From Tannerellaceae bacterium (lineage in GTDB: Bacteria; Bacteroidota; Bacteroidia; Bacteroidales; Tannerellaceae), in the NCBI GenBank assembly GCA_031264865.1, contig JAISDJ010000040.1, forward strand, positions 1 to 35,827: a stretch of DNA of 35,827 nt, read 5' to 3'. A program made the translations under genes and the position numbers. Positions 7,051-15,311 of this stretch are shown in pieces; the stretch's first letter is position 1; each line of letters starts with the position of its first letter. The notes under the pieces were generated by a model. That model saw only the letters and a list, made by a program, of their open reading frames with translations. It searched no databases and had not been told where the DNA came from.

Positions 7051-7914
7051 TTACTCAATCTGGGGCGATTCGCGATATCCGTTTTCGACCCACGTGACTT
7101 GCCGCTGCTGCCGCCCAAGTGCAACGGATTTATTATGCTGCAGATGTTCACGCGTATTCTTAATATGTCTCAAATGACCCTGTATGCAGCTATGCTTAAT
7201 GGTAATTGTGACTATTCCCTGGTTTTTCATTCGGCCGATAAAATCATTGTCTTCATATCCCCACCCAACCAGATCATTATCGAAACCGTTGATCAAAAGC
7301 GCATCCTCTTTCCAATAAGACATGTTCGATCCGGCTGCCCAACGCATATCTCTGTGACGAGACTTTGATATAAACCAGTTTGCCAGTATCTTGCTACGGA
7401 CATTGCGGAAAAGGGGGTAGAAGGTGAACGGTAAGGAGAAGCAGGATAACTGGAAATTGCGAGTCTTGAGTTTTCTTTTCGTCATTCTTGCGGTATAATT
7501 CATTCTGGAAGCGATGATGATGTGCTTTGCTTTTCGGAAATGGAGATGGTCTGCTATGAAATGTTTTTCCAGAACTACGTCACCGTCGATTTGGATAATG
7601 TAGGGGGCTTCCGCCTGCCTGATCGCCTTGTTCCTGATCAAGCTGAGTCGAAAGCCTTTGTCGGACTGCCAGACATGCTTGATGGGAACGGGAAAAATGG
7701 ATTGACACAATTGAATGATTGCAGCCGTGTCTGGTGTGGATCCGTCGTCTGCTATAATGATTTCTCTTGGCATTATGGTTTGGGATAATACGCTGCATAA
7801 AGTCAGTTCCAACCTGTCCGGACTGTTGTATGTGGTGACAATTAAGGATACCGAAGCATTTATACTAGGTGAAACTTTCTTGTCTCTTAATGCAATCCAT
7901 TCATTTTTATCCAT
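7051..7914 (-). CDS. family 2 glycosyltransferase
   Basis: A 287-residue GT-A enzyme. Residues about 22-130 carry the GT2 nucleotide-sugar domain: SLIVTTYN, the ADDGS acidic pair, and the metal-binding IDGDVV (DxD-type). A C-terminal segment with GWGYEDNDFIGRM is the Glyco_transf_7C-like galactosyltransferase region that holds the likely general base. There is no transmembrane segment, so it probably acts on the cytoplasmic face of the inner membrane. It converges with the LPS-kinase-like gene (21 nt between stops) and lies downstream of a GT9 gene but has its own promoter. Role: addition of a sugar to LPS core or another surface glycan; donor and acceptor are unknown. Confidence 0.88.
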   Translation of the reverse strand: MDKNEWIALRDKKVSPSINASVSLIVTTYNSPDRLELTLCSVLSQTIMPREIIIADDGSTPDTAAIIQLCQSIFPVPIKHVWQSDKGFRLSLIRNKAIRQAEAPYIIQIDGDVVLEKHFIADHLHFRKAKHIIIASRMNYTARMTKRKLKTRNFQLSCFSLPFTFYPLFRNVRSKILANWFISKSRHRDMRWAAGSNMSYWKEDALLINGFDNDLVGWGYEDNDFIGRMKNQGIVTITIKHSCIQGHLRHIKNTREHLQHNKSVALGRQQRQVTWVENGYRESPQIE

Positions 7915-7958
7915 ATGATTATTTATCTTTTAATTGTACGATATTTATTATAAAGGCG

Positions 7959-7990
7959 CAAAGATAGTGATTTTTTAGTAAAGCGGTCAA
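7959..7990 (-). promoter_or_regulatory. promoter of the GT2 gene
   Basis: On the minus strand TTG (7990-7988), 21 bp and TATCTTTG (7966-7959) lie about 45 nt upstream of the GT2 start at 7914, giving a short leader. This suggests the GT2 gene can be transcribed independently of the GT9 gene upstream. Confidence 0.6.
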
Positions 7991-8020
7991 TTGTTTATAT
8001 GCCCGGATTAATAGTGACTT

Positions 8021-9052
8021 TCATGCGGAGAGAGTTTCTTCTATTTTATCAATGATTTGTTTTGAAGGAAGCTGGGTAAGGCAAGCCCAGTCGCCACGGA
8101 AACAAGGTTTCTCGCCAAAGATGGAACAGGGACGGCAATCCAGCGTTATCTGTATGGCGTCTTCCGGCCTTTGATGATAACCATAGAAGCCGGCGTACGG
8201 ATGTGTGGCGCCCCAGACAGATAATACTCTTGTCCCTACCAGGGATGCAAAGTGCATATTGGCGGAGTCCATGCAAAGCAATACATCCAGGCGACTGATA
8301 AGCGCTAATTCTTTATCAAGCGAATAACGCCCTACTACCATCTTAACCCTTGGAAACTGTTGCGACCATTGTTCCAGGATACCTTCTTCATCTCCTTTGG
8401 CTCCCAGCAAGAAGAGGGTATAATCTTTGTGTTCCGACAAAGCTTCTACGATTTGTTTCATCTTTTCTATGGGATATATCTTGCCCTTATGTTTGGCAAA
8501 AGGGGCTATTCCTATCCATTTCCCAGTCTTTTCGCCAATTACTTCCGTCATTAAGGAAAGATTAACGGGGCGTTCGTCAAAGAGTGAATGAAAACTTTCG
8601 GTAGAATGGAGGCCGGCAGCTTTAAATACGTCGGCATAGCGTTCTATAACCGGGCGGATGGGTTTCAGTATTTTGTTTTTCCGGGCTGTTAGCTGTCTGC
8701 GTTCTTTCCGGGCTTTGTCTACTACGAATACTTTTTTCCCTTTCAGACGGAAAAGCGTTCGGATAATCATCGTCCGGATGACATTATGCAGGTCGAGCAC
8801 CATGTCGAAATCATATTTCGAAAAGGCCCAGGCGAAACGAAATAAACCTCTGAATGTTTTCTCCGGACCGGTTATACTGATACCTGTTACATCCACATTT
8901 TTCGGACGATTTATAAATACCGGAATCAGGAAGGCTTGTGTAAGCACGACAAACGTATCCTCAGGGTTTGCTTTTGCGGCAGCGTATATCGCCGGGACAG
9001 TCATTGCCACATCGCCAATCGCCGAAAGTCGTATAACTAAGATTTTTGCCAT
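8021..9052 (-). CDS. family 9 glycosyltransferase (heptosyltransferase-like)
   Basis: A 343-residue GT-B protein of the ADP-heptose:LPS heptosyltransferase family. The N-terminus MAKILVIRLSAIGDVAMTVP is the classic GT9 start, and the C-terminal half has MDSANMHFASLVGTRVLSVWGATHP, the nucleotide-sugar binding region. A Cys-rich patch near the end (CRPCSIFGEKPCFRG, then WACL) is common in Bacteroidetes members and may bind metal or form disulfides. Its ATG shares one base with the stop of the upstream DUF4254 gene (TAATG), so the two are translationally coupled. Heptosyl transfer is the family activity, but many Bacteroidetes GT9 proteins have other acceptors, so the exact sugar is open. Confidence 0.9.
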   Translation of the reverse strand: MAKILVIRLSAIGDVAMTVPAIYAAAKANPEDTFVVLTQAFLIPVFINRPKNVDVTGISITGPEKTFRGLFRFAWAFSKYDFDMVLDLHNVIRTMIIRTLFRLKGKKVFVVDKARKERRQLTARKNKILKPIRPVIERYADVFKAAGLHSTESFHSLFDERPVNLSLMTEVIGEKTGKWIGIAPFAKHKGKIYPIEKMKQIVEALSEHKDYTLFLLGAKGDEEGILEQWSQQFPRVKMVVGRYSLDKELALISRLDVLLCMDSANMHFASLVGTRVLSVWGATHPYAGFYGYHQRPEDAIQITLDCRPCSIFGEKPCFRGDWACLTQLPSKQIIDKIEETLSA

Positions 9053-9657
9053 TATTTTTTTCCGTAGAGCACAGGGTTCAGAGCAGGATCATTGTACATT
9101 TTCATTTGTTTGTACACCTTCATATACTTTCTGCCTTCTTTTATATCATTTAGCAATTGGTCTAAGGCGGCGGAGAGATCTTTTTTCTGTTCCAGTAAGA
9201 CAGCTAATTTTTGCTGACAGGCTGCTTTGTGTGCCGGTTCTGCATCCGGACGGGTTGCTTCCTGGTACATATGATATATTTTCAAGGCAAGGATGGATAA
9301 GCGGTCTACCGCCCAAGCCGGGCTTTCGGTGTTGATAGTTGCATCGGACAACATTTCAACCTCTTTGTATGTGTCCAGAAAGTAGCTGTCGATTAGTTCT
9401 ACTAAATCGGTTCTGTCTTGATTGGATTTATCGATCCGGCGTTTGAGGGCTAATGCCTCTTCCGGATCGATGTTCGGATTACGGATGATATCTTCCAGAT
9501 GCCATTGAACAGCATCTATCCAGTTTTTCAGATAGAGGTAATATTCGATGCTTTTTGCTTCGTATGGATTGTTTACCGGTGTATCTACATGGTCTTTTAC
9601 ATGATAATCATTTGTAGCCTTTTCAAAGATTTGATAACTTATTGTACTGAAACTCAT
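9052..9657 (-). CDS. DUF4254 protein
   Basis: A 201-residue, mostly helical soluble protein with no signal peptide or membrane segment, recognised as DUF4254 (conserved W-x-x-E-D-I-I-R-N-P region, LALKRRIDKSNQDRTDLVE, and the C-terminal YKQMKMYNDP.LNPVLY). Its function is unknown to me. In Bacteroidetes the family commonly precedes a GT9 gene, and here it is fused by TAATG overlap to one, which suggests it supports that glycosyltransferase. A TACCTTTG box lies at 9684-9677, about 20 nt before the ATG at 9657, without a clear TTG partner; the expected -33 position falls inside the minisatellite upstream. Confidence 0.85.
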   Translation of the reverse strand: MSFSTISYQIFEKATNDYHVKDHVDTPVNNPYEAKSIEYYLYLKNWIDAVQWHLEDIIRNPNIDPEEALALKRRIDKSNQDRTDLVELIDSYFLDTYKEVEMLSDATINTESPAWAVDRLSILALKIYHMYQEATRPDAEPAHKAACQQKLAVLLEQKKDLSAALDQLLNDIKEGRKYMKVYKQMKMYNDPALNPVLYGKK

Positions 9658-9693
9658 AATTAATTTGTTTTATTGGCAAAGGTAATGAAAAAA

Positions 9694-9760
9694 GTAGTTA
9701 AAGTAGTTAAAGCAGCTAACTCCTTGACTACTTTAACTACTCTAACTACTCTAACTACTC
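9694..9760. repeat. TAGTTAAAG-type minisatellite folding into a long hairpin
   Basis: Two copies of GTAGTTAAA(G) at 9694-9712 are followed, after nine bases, by the complementary CCTTGACTACTTTAACTAC (9722-9740) and then two more copies of TCTAACTAC. The two arms give a 19-bp stem with one mismatch and one G-T pair. It lies between the stop of the tricorn gene (9769) and the DUF4254 start (9657), both leftward. It may terminate or attenuate transcription between them, though no T-run follows. Confidence 0.75.
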
Positions 9761-9768
9761 TGATTCCT

Positions 9769-12700
9769 TTATTTATTCCACACCCGAGCTGCCGGTACCC
9801 CGGGGAGAGGTTTGCGGGTTTTGAGGTCTTTCATTACCTCTTCTATGGCGCGGGTGAGTTGTTGGTCTTCGCCGTTCCACTCTTTGATAGGGTCGTTGTC
9901 TATCAGGATGTCGGGGTCTACGCCATGGTTTTCGATAACCCAGTCGCCCGTTTTGGGGTCGTAGCTGGTGAAGAAAGGTACGCGAAGGTCTGTCCCGTCA
10001 ATGAATGGGAGGGAGCCGCTGATGCCTACGATACCTCCCCATGTGCGTGTGCCGATTAGTTTACCCAGTCCGAGTGCGCGGAATCCCCAGGGGAATAAAT
10101 CGCCGTCGGAAGCGGAGTATTTATTGATAAGGCATACTTTGGGGCCTACCTGCACGGCGTCGGGAATGGTTCCTGTACGTTTGGAGCCCCGGTACATTGT
10201 CAGGCGATAAGGTTCGCGGGCGAGGCGTTCCAGGATCATCGGCGAAACATTTCCGCCGCCATTGGCACGATCGTCAATAATCAATCCCTCTTTGTCCAAT
10301 TGTGGGTAGAAATAACGTGCGAACTCATTGAGGCCTTCTACGCCCATGTCGGGGATATATACATAGCCTACTTTGCCGTTCGTGGCCTCATCTACTTTAC
10401 GGATATTCTCCTGCACCCAGTTATAGTGCTGCAAGGCATATTCGTCGGCCAGCGGGGTGATGACTACTTTGCGTGCGCCTGCCAATTGCGCTTTTGCGTT
10501 TAGCGATAGCTCAGTCGGGATATTTGCTTTGCCGATCAATAGCGAGTACATATCCTTCACACTGCTTGTTGGCACGCCGTCTATCGCTACGATATATTCG
10601 CCGTCTTTTGCGTCGATACCCGGTTCGGTCAGTGGCGAGCGTAAATCCTTGCTCCACGAAGCGCCCGGCCATATCTTTTCCAGGCGGAAGAAACCAGTGG
10701 AAGCGTCGCGGGTGATATCGGCGCCTAAGAGGCCGGTCTGTATTCTGGCGGGCTTTTCATATTCTCCCGGGCTGATGTAGGCGTGGCCTACGTTCAGTTC
10801 GCTAATCATCTCGCCAATTACGTAGTTCAGGTCGAGGCGGTTCTTTATGTAAGGGAGTAACACCTCGTATTTCTTTTTCATGGCCTTCCAGTCTACGCCG
10901 TGCATGTTTTCTACATAGAAACCATCGCGCATGGCTCGCCAGGCTTCGTTGAATATCTGATTCCACTCCTGCGGGTAGCCGGTTGTTATCTTCATGTCTC
11001 CTACGTTCACGGTTTCTTTCAGCTCTGTTTTGGCCGAAGGTATATCCATTACGTACAGCATGGGCAGAGACGTCATGAAGAGGGCTTTCTTGCTTCCCGG
11101 CTCTACATACATAAAAGCGTTGTCGGCAATATCCTCTTGTTTTTGTTTTTTTAGATCGAACACTTTTGTGCTCCTGCCGCTTGCATAATACACTTTCTCG
11201 CCATTGGCATAGAAGTTTCCGTATCTTCCGGGCGAAACAGGCAGTTTAATAATCCGCTCTGTGATGCCGTCTTCGTCGAATTTCACGGTGGGGGCAGTTG
11301 TTTTTTCATCATTTGATGCTTCTTTTCCTTTTTCCTTGTTTTCCTTTTCACCGTTCACTACGGCGTCTTTTTGGAGGAAAGGCGAGGGGGTGTCTTTGCT
11401 CAGGAGGGCCAGGTAGACGCCTCCCATGTTGCTGTAAGAATGGTTCCATTCGGTGCTGCTATACGTGGGGTTGAAATCCCGCATGGAGGTGAAGACGAGG
11501 TATTTGCCGTCGGTGCTGAATACCGGCGAATAGGAATCATACCATTTGTCGGTCACCGGGTATTCCTTTTTGTCGGCGATATTATATATGTATATAATGT
11601 CGAAGTCGTTCCCGGCCATCCGGACGTAGGTGAGCCAGTTGTTGTCGGGCGAAAAATGTACGCCGCGTATTTCGCTGAGGGGGTCTTGCAATATGTTGAC
11701 AACATTCTTTGCAGCGACGTCCAGCAGGTTGATACGATTTTTCCGGTCGGTGTAAACAATCTTCTTCGAATCGGGGCTCCACTCGAAATCGCGGATATAG
11801 GTGTCGTTGTTTTTAGTCAACTGAACCGGTTCGCCACCGGCGGCGTCCTGCATCCACAACTCTGTTTCGCCTGTTGCGTCGGAAATGTAAACAATCCATT
11901 TGCCGTCGGGCGACCATTGGGCATTACGCTCGTGTACGCCGGGCGTACGGGTAATGTTTTTGGTTACTCCTTTATCAGCAGGGATGTTAAATACTTCGCC
12001 GCGGGTGGTTATGGCTAGCCGCTCTCCGTCCGGCGAAAGGCTTACAGCGGTGATATACTTCGCGCCGTCTTTTATATCAGAGCGGGCGTAGATGTTGTCG
12101 GATGAAAGGGTGATGGTTACTTTCTGCGGTTGACGGTCGGCTACATTCATCTTATAGATGTATCCGCCGTTTTCAAATACGATTGTATTCCCATGTATGC
12201 TGGGGAATTTTACATCGTATTCAGTAAAGTTGGTTACCTTTTCGGTTTGTTTGGAGGTTGTATTGTATACAAATAGATTCATGATGCGGTCGCGGTCGGA
12301 GATATAGAAGATATTATCTCCCGCCCACATCGGCATGATGTCTTGTGCCACGTTGTCGGTGATGTTTTCTATTGTTTTTCGGGCAGGGTCGTATATCCAT
12401 ACGTCGTCGGCCATGCCACCTTTGTAGTATTTCCAGGTACGAAATTCACGCATTACGCGATTGTATGCTAGTTTGCTACCATCGGGTGAATAACAACAGA
12501 AGCCTCCTTCGGGCAAAGGAATGGGCTGGGATAATCCGCCCTCCTTATTTACGGTGTATAATTTGCCGTCGAAGCCGGAACTGATACGGTTACGGTAAAC
12601 GATGCTATTTCCATCGGGTGTCCAGCCCATGACGATGTTGTTTGGTCCCATTCGGTCACCCAGGTCGTCGCGGGCGTTGGTAGCGGTATATGTCACCCGC

Positions 12701-13011
12701 AGCGGCTCGCCCCCAACGGCCGGGATGGCGTACACTTCGGTATTTCCGTCGTACTGGCCGGTAAAGGCAACTGTTTTTCCGTCGGGCGAGAAGCGGGGAA
12801 ACATTTCATATCCCACATGTGAGGTTAGCCGGGAGGCTTCTCCCCCGTTTATCGACACTTTATATAAGTCTCCGGCATATGAAAAAACAATCTCATTGCC
12901 ATTCGTGGTCGGAAAGCGCAAAAGCCTTCCTTCGCCTGCTGCCGAAGCCATGAAAACAGCCCCGACACATACAATTAAAATAGATAACAATCTTTTTCGC
13001 ATATGTTTCAT
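9769..13011 (-). CDS. tricorn-type S41 protease with beta-propellers and PDZ domain
   Basis: A 1080-residue secreted protease with a signal peptide (MKHMRKRLLSILIVCVGAVF, cleavage near MASAAG). The N-terminal two thirds carry PD40/TolB-like propeller blades, repeating SPDG-type turns (FSPDGKTVAFTG, WSPDGKWIVYISD, WSPDSKKIVYTD). A core region, a PDZ-like segment (DGEYIVAIDGVPTSSV) and the S41 catalytic domain follow. Candidate catalytic residues are H743 (NVGHAY), S968 with D969 (YSASDGD) and E1027 (VIENHG), nearly at the positions of archaeal tricorn. Tricorn cuts peptides released by larger proteases; a periplasmic peptide-degrading role is inferred here. A TACCTTTG box (13033-13026) sits just upstream of the ATG with no well-spaced TTG. 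A Lys/Glu-rich insert near 560-580 is probably a linker. Confidence 0.92.
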   Translation of the reverse strand: MKHMRKRLLSILIVCVGAVFMASAAGEGRLLRFPTTNGNEIVFSYAGDLYKVSINGGEASRLTSHVGYEMFPRFSPDGKTVAFTGQYDGNTEVYAIPAVGGEPLRVTYTATNARDDLGDRMGPNNIVMGWTPDGNSIVYRNRISSGFDGKLYTVNKEGGLSQPIPLPEGGFCCYSPDGSKLAYNRVMREFRTWKYYKGGMADDVWIYDPARKTIENITDNVAQDIMPMWAGDNIFYISDRDRIMNLFVYNTTSKQTEKVTNFTEYDVKFPSIHGNTIVFENGGYIYKMNVADRQPQKVTITLSSDNIYARSDIKDGAKYITAVSLSPDGERLAITTRGEVFNIPADKGVTKNITRTPGVHERNAQWSPDGKWIVYISDATGETELWMQDAAGGEPVQLTKNNDTYIRDFEWSPDSKKIVYTDRKNRINLLDVAAKNVVNILQDPLSEIRGVHFSPDNNWLTYVRMAGNDFDIIYIYNIADKKEYPVTDKWYDSYSPVFSTDGKYLVFTSMRDFNPTYSSTEWNHSYSNMGGVYLALLSKDTPSPFLQKDAVVNGEKENKEKGKEASNDEKTTAPTVKFDEDGITERIIKLPVSPGRYGNFYANGEKVYYASGRSTKVFDLKKQKQEDIADNAFMYVEPGSKKALFMTSLPMLYVMDIPSAKTELKETVNVGDMKITTGYPQEWNQIFNEAWRAMRDGFYVENMHGVDWKAMKKKYEVLLPYIKNRLDLNYVIGEMISELNVGHAYISPGEYEKPARIQTGLLGADITRDASTGFFRLEKIWPGASWSKDLRSPLTEPGIDAKDGEYIVAIDGVPTSSVKDMYSLLIGKANIPTELSLNAKAQLAGARKVVITPLADEYALQHYNWVQENIRKVDEATNGKVGYVYIPDMGVEGLNEFARYFYPQLDKEGLIIDDRANGGGNVSPMILERLAREPYRLTMYRGSKRTGTIPDAVQVGPKVCLINKYSASDGDLFPWGFRALGLGKLIGTRTWGGIVGISGSLPFIDGTDLRVPFFTSYDPKTGDWVIENHGVDPDILIDNDPIKEWNGEDQQLTRAIEEVMKDLKTRKPLPGVPAARVWNK

Positions 13012-13041
13012 GATTTAGTTATTTGCAAAGGTAATTAAAAA

Positions 13042-13086
13042 AAAGTAGTTAAAGTAGTCAAGTAGTTAGAGTAGTTAAGTAGTCAA
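13042..13086. repeat. second TAGTTAAAG-type minisatellite
   Basis: About five imperfect tandem copies of GTAGTTAAA / GTAGTCAA / GTAGTTAGA occupy the gap between the LolC/E-like gene and the tricorn gene. The repeat overlaps the 3' end of the permease gene: its last codons (Leu-Thr-Thr) and TAA stop (13077-13075) are encoded by repeat units. The same unit is at 9694-9760. Confidence 0.75.
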
Positions 13087-14322
13087 AATAGGGTGGGCCG
13101 TGGGCGTGGCGAGCCAGCGGTCGCCGAGACGATATACCGGATACCAGGCCGAAAGGAAACCTATCGCCATTACCGTTACAAAAATAAGGAAGATATCTGT
13201 GAAGACTACGCGTACCGGATAGCTGTCAATGATAAAGGCACCGGCGGCTCCCATCTTTATCAGTCCTAATTCTTGTTGGAGAAGACAAAGGATAAGCCCG
13301 ATTATAATCCCTGTCAGGGCGCCGAAGCCGGAAATCATCCACCCTTCAAAGAGAAAGATGCGGCGGATTAAAGAATCGCCGGCTCCCAGGTTGCGGAGTG
13401 TTTTTACATCATTTTGCTTCTCTATCATTAGCATCGATAAGGAGCCAATTACATTAAATAAGGCTATCGCCAGTATGAAACAAAGGATAAGGAAAGTCAT
13501 CCATTTTTCTATCTGCATCATTTTGAAAGAAGCTTCCTGTTGTTCAAAGCGGTCTTTCACCACAAAATCATCGCCAAGCAGCGCTTTCACTTCTTTCTTT
13601 ACGGATGCGGCTCCGGCTTCCTCTTTCAGCATTATCTCGATGGCGGATACTTCCTTTTCGTAAATAAATAGCTTTTTTGCCAAGGCAAGGGGTACAATCA
13701 TATACTCATCGTCGTACATTGGCTGGTTCATCCGGAAGACGCCGCGGATATAAGCATACTCCGAGTTGAAAGACGCCGCCGGATTCGACAGGTTTATACG
13801 TTCCCCTCGCTTGGGTGCGTATATTTCGAGGGGATAAACAAAGTTGGCATTGATTCCTAAAGCAGCGGCAAGTCCGATGCCAAGCGTAGCATAATCCGTT
13901 ACCTCATCGTAAAGGATAAATTCGCCGTCGATTAGTACTTTGTCGATAGAGGTGAGCTCCTGGTAGTTGTCGTCTACGCCCTTGATTATTCCGATTTGCT
14001 GGCGTTCTCCATATTTTATCAACGCATGGTCTTGCAATACTTCGCAATACGACGCTATTCCGTTTATCTCCATCAGTTGTTGTGTCTTTTCCGAAGGTTC
14101 GAACACCTTTCCTGTGCGGGGTGTTACTTTTAAGTCGGGGTCGAGATTGCTGAACATCGACGCTATCAAGTCAGTAAATCCATTAAACACCGACAGGGCG
14201 CAAACCAAGGCGATTGTAGCCACTACCACTCCACACACAGACACCATTGATATGATATTGATGGCATTGTGCGACTTCTTGGAGAAAAGGTACCGGCGGG
14301 CTATGAAGAAGGAGAGGTTCAA
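13075..14322 (-). CDS. LolC/LolE-like FtsX-family ABC permease
   Basis: A 415-residue inner-membrane protein with the lipoprotein-release permease layout. The N-terminus FFIARRYLFSKKSHNAINIIS precedes a first membrane helix (about 22-46). A large periplasmic MacB-PCD-like domain (about 50-265) follows, then three C-terminal helices in an FtsX domain (about 270-300, 318-350, 375-400), with the conserved EKQNDVKTLRNLGAGDSLIRRIF cytoplasmic loop. LolC/E work with the LolD ATPase to extract lipoproteins from the inner membrane; no ATPase gene is adjacent. It starts 2 nt after the rbfA stop. Bacteroidetes often have a single LolC/E-type permease, so naming it C or E is not justified. Confidence 0.88.
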   Translation of the reverse strand: MNLSFFIARRYLFSKKSHNAINIISMVSVCGVVVATIALVCALSVFNGFTDLIASMFSNLDPDLKVTPRTGKVFEPSEKTQQLMEINGIASYCEVLQDHALIKYGERQQIGIIKGVDDNYQELTSIDKVLIDGEFILYDEVTDYATLGIGLAAALGINANFVYPLEIYAPKRGERINLSNPAASFNSEYAYIRGVFRMNQPMYDDEYMIVPLALAKKLFIYEKEVSAIEIMLKEEAGAASVKKEVKALLGDDFVVKDRFEQQEASFKMMQIEKWMTFLILCFILAIALFNVIGSLSMLMIEKQNDVKTLRNLGAGDSLIRRIFLFEGWMISGFGALTGIIIGLILCLLQQELGLIKMGAAGAFIIDSYPVRVVFTDIFLIFVTVMAIGFLSAWYPVYRLGDRWLATPTAHPILTT

Positions 14323-14324
14323 TT

Positions 14325-14660
14325 TTAATTGTTAAGCAGTTTGTCGATGTTTTCTATATAATCCAATGAGTCGTCGATGAAAAAGGAGAGGTTGGGGATT
14401 TGCCGGAGCTGCGTGCGAACCCGTTGTCCTAAGTCATAACGGATAGACTTTGTGTTGGCGCGTATTGTTTCGAGTAGTTCATTTCCTTTTTCGGAAGGAA
14501 AAATACTCAGGTAAGCTTTTGCCACACTCAAATCCGGGCTTACCCGTACGGCGCTGACCGAAATAAGCGTCCCAGGCATGGCCTGAGTTTGTTTTTGGAA
14601 TATATCGCCCAGTTCTTTTTGAAGGAGGCGTTCAATCTTGCTTAATCGTTTAGTATCCAT
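14325..14660 (-). CDS. rbfA: ribosome-binding factor A
   Basis: A 111-residue KH-like protein that assists 16S rRNA 5' processing and 30S maturation. Family hallmarks seen are RLSKIERLLQKELGDIF at the start, ISVSAVRVSPDLSVAKAYLSIFP in the middle and RQIPNLSFFIDDSLDY near the end, the conserved P-x-L-x-F-x-x-D-x-S-x-x-Y. Length is normal. The gene lies between an O-methyltransferase (12 nt gap) and the lipoprotein-release permease (2 nt gap), part of one leftward run. Confidence 0.95.
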   Translation of the reverse strand: MDTKRLSKIERLLQKELGDIFQKQTQAMPGTLISVSAVRVSPDLSVAKAYLSIFPSEKGNELLETIRANTKSIRYDLGQRVRTQLRQIPNLSFFIDDSLDYIENIDKLLNN

Positions 14661-14672
14661 AGTGTTTTGTTT

Positions 14673-15311
14673 TTATTTTTTCCAAATGACTGTAAGGCCG
14701 TCGCGTAAAGGTAATATAACTTTTTCTATTCTGGTATCTTGTTTGATTTTTTCGTTAAATTCGAGGATGCCTATGGTTTGTTTATCGTTTGGAGGAGGCG
14801 TTTCGAATACTTTTCCGTCCCAAAGTATATTATCGGCCAAAATAATCCCTCCTTTGCGAACCATTGGGAACACCAGGTCGTAGTAGGCCGAGTAAAGACG
14901 TTTGTCCGCATCAATAAAAACCATATCGAATGTTTCGTCGAAGGTGGGAATAATTTGCATGGCATCGCCGAAAAAGAGTTTTATTTTCTTGTAGAAAGGA
15001 GAGCGGGGGATATAGTTCATGATGAAATCTTCCATCTCATCATTTATCTCGATGGTGTAAATAAGGCTGTCGTCGTCGATGCCTTCGGCCATACAGAGGG
15101 TGGCGTATGCCGTATAGGTTCCTATCTCAAGGATACGTTTCGGACGGAATATCCGGCAAATCATTTTAAGTATCCGGCCTTGTAAATGGCCGGACAACAT
15201 ACGCGGACGAAGCAGGTTAACATGCGCATCCCTGTAGAGGGTTGCCAAAAGCTCTCCTTCTTCGTCTATATGTGAAAGGATATACGCCTCTGATTCGTCC
15301 GGAGATGTCAT
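14673..15311 (-). CDS. class I SAM-dependent O-methyltransferase (Methyltransf_3 type)
   Basis: A 212-residue cytoplasmic methyltransferase with the SAM-binding motif ILEIGTYTAYATLCMAEG, the acidic YTIEIND strand end, the metal-binding IDADKRLYSAYYD region and GGIILADNILWDG, all typical of the catechol/caffeoyl-CoA O-methyltransferase family. In bacteria these are usually called O-methyltransferase or TrmR-like tRNA 5-hydroxyuridine methyltransferase; the latter is possible but not proven by sequence alone. Its ATG overlaps the pyk stop by four bases (ATGA), so translation is coupled. Confidence 0.88.
   Translation of the reverse strand: MTSPDESEAYILSHIDEEGELLATLYRDAHVNLLRPRMLSGHLQGRILKMICRIFRPKRILEIGTYTAYATLCMAEGIDDDSLIYTIEINDEMEDFIMNYIPRSPFYKKIKLFFGDAMQIIPTFDETFDMVFIDADKRLYSAYYDLVFPMVRKGGIILADNILWDGKVFETPPPNDKQTIGILEFNEKIKQDTRIEKVILPLRDGLTVIWKK

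Noticed and set aside
6599-7177. 192-codon plus-strand frame overlapping the kinase gene
   Set aside because: It is an alternative frame of a GC-rich stretch. The kinase frame has the HRDYSPGN and DIN motifs.
11371-12018. 215-codon plus-strand frame inside the tricorn gene
   Set aside because: It is antisense to propeller repeats with conserved SPDG turns; a shadow frame produced by codon bias.
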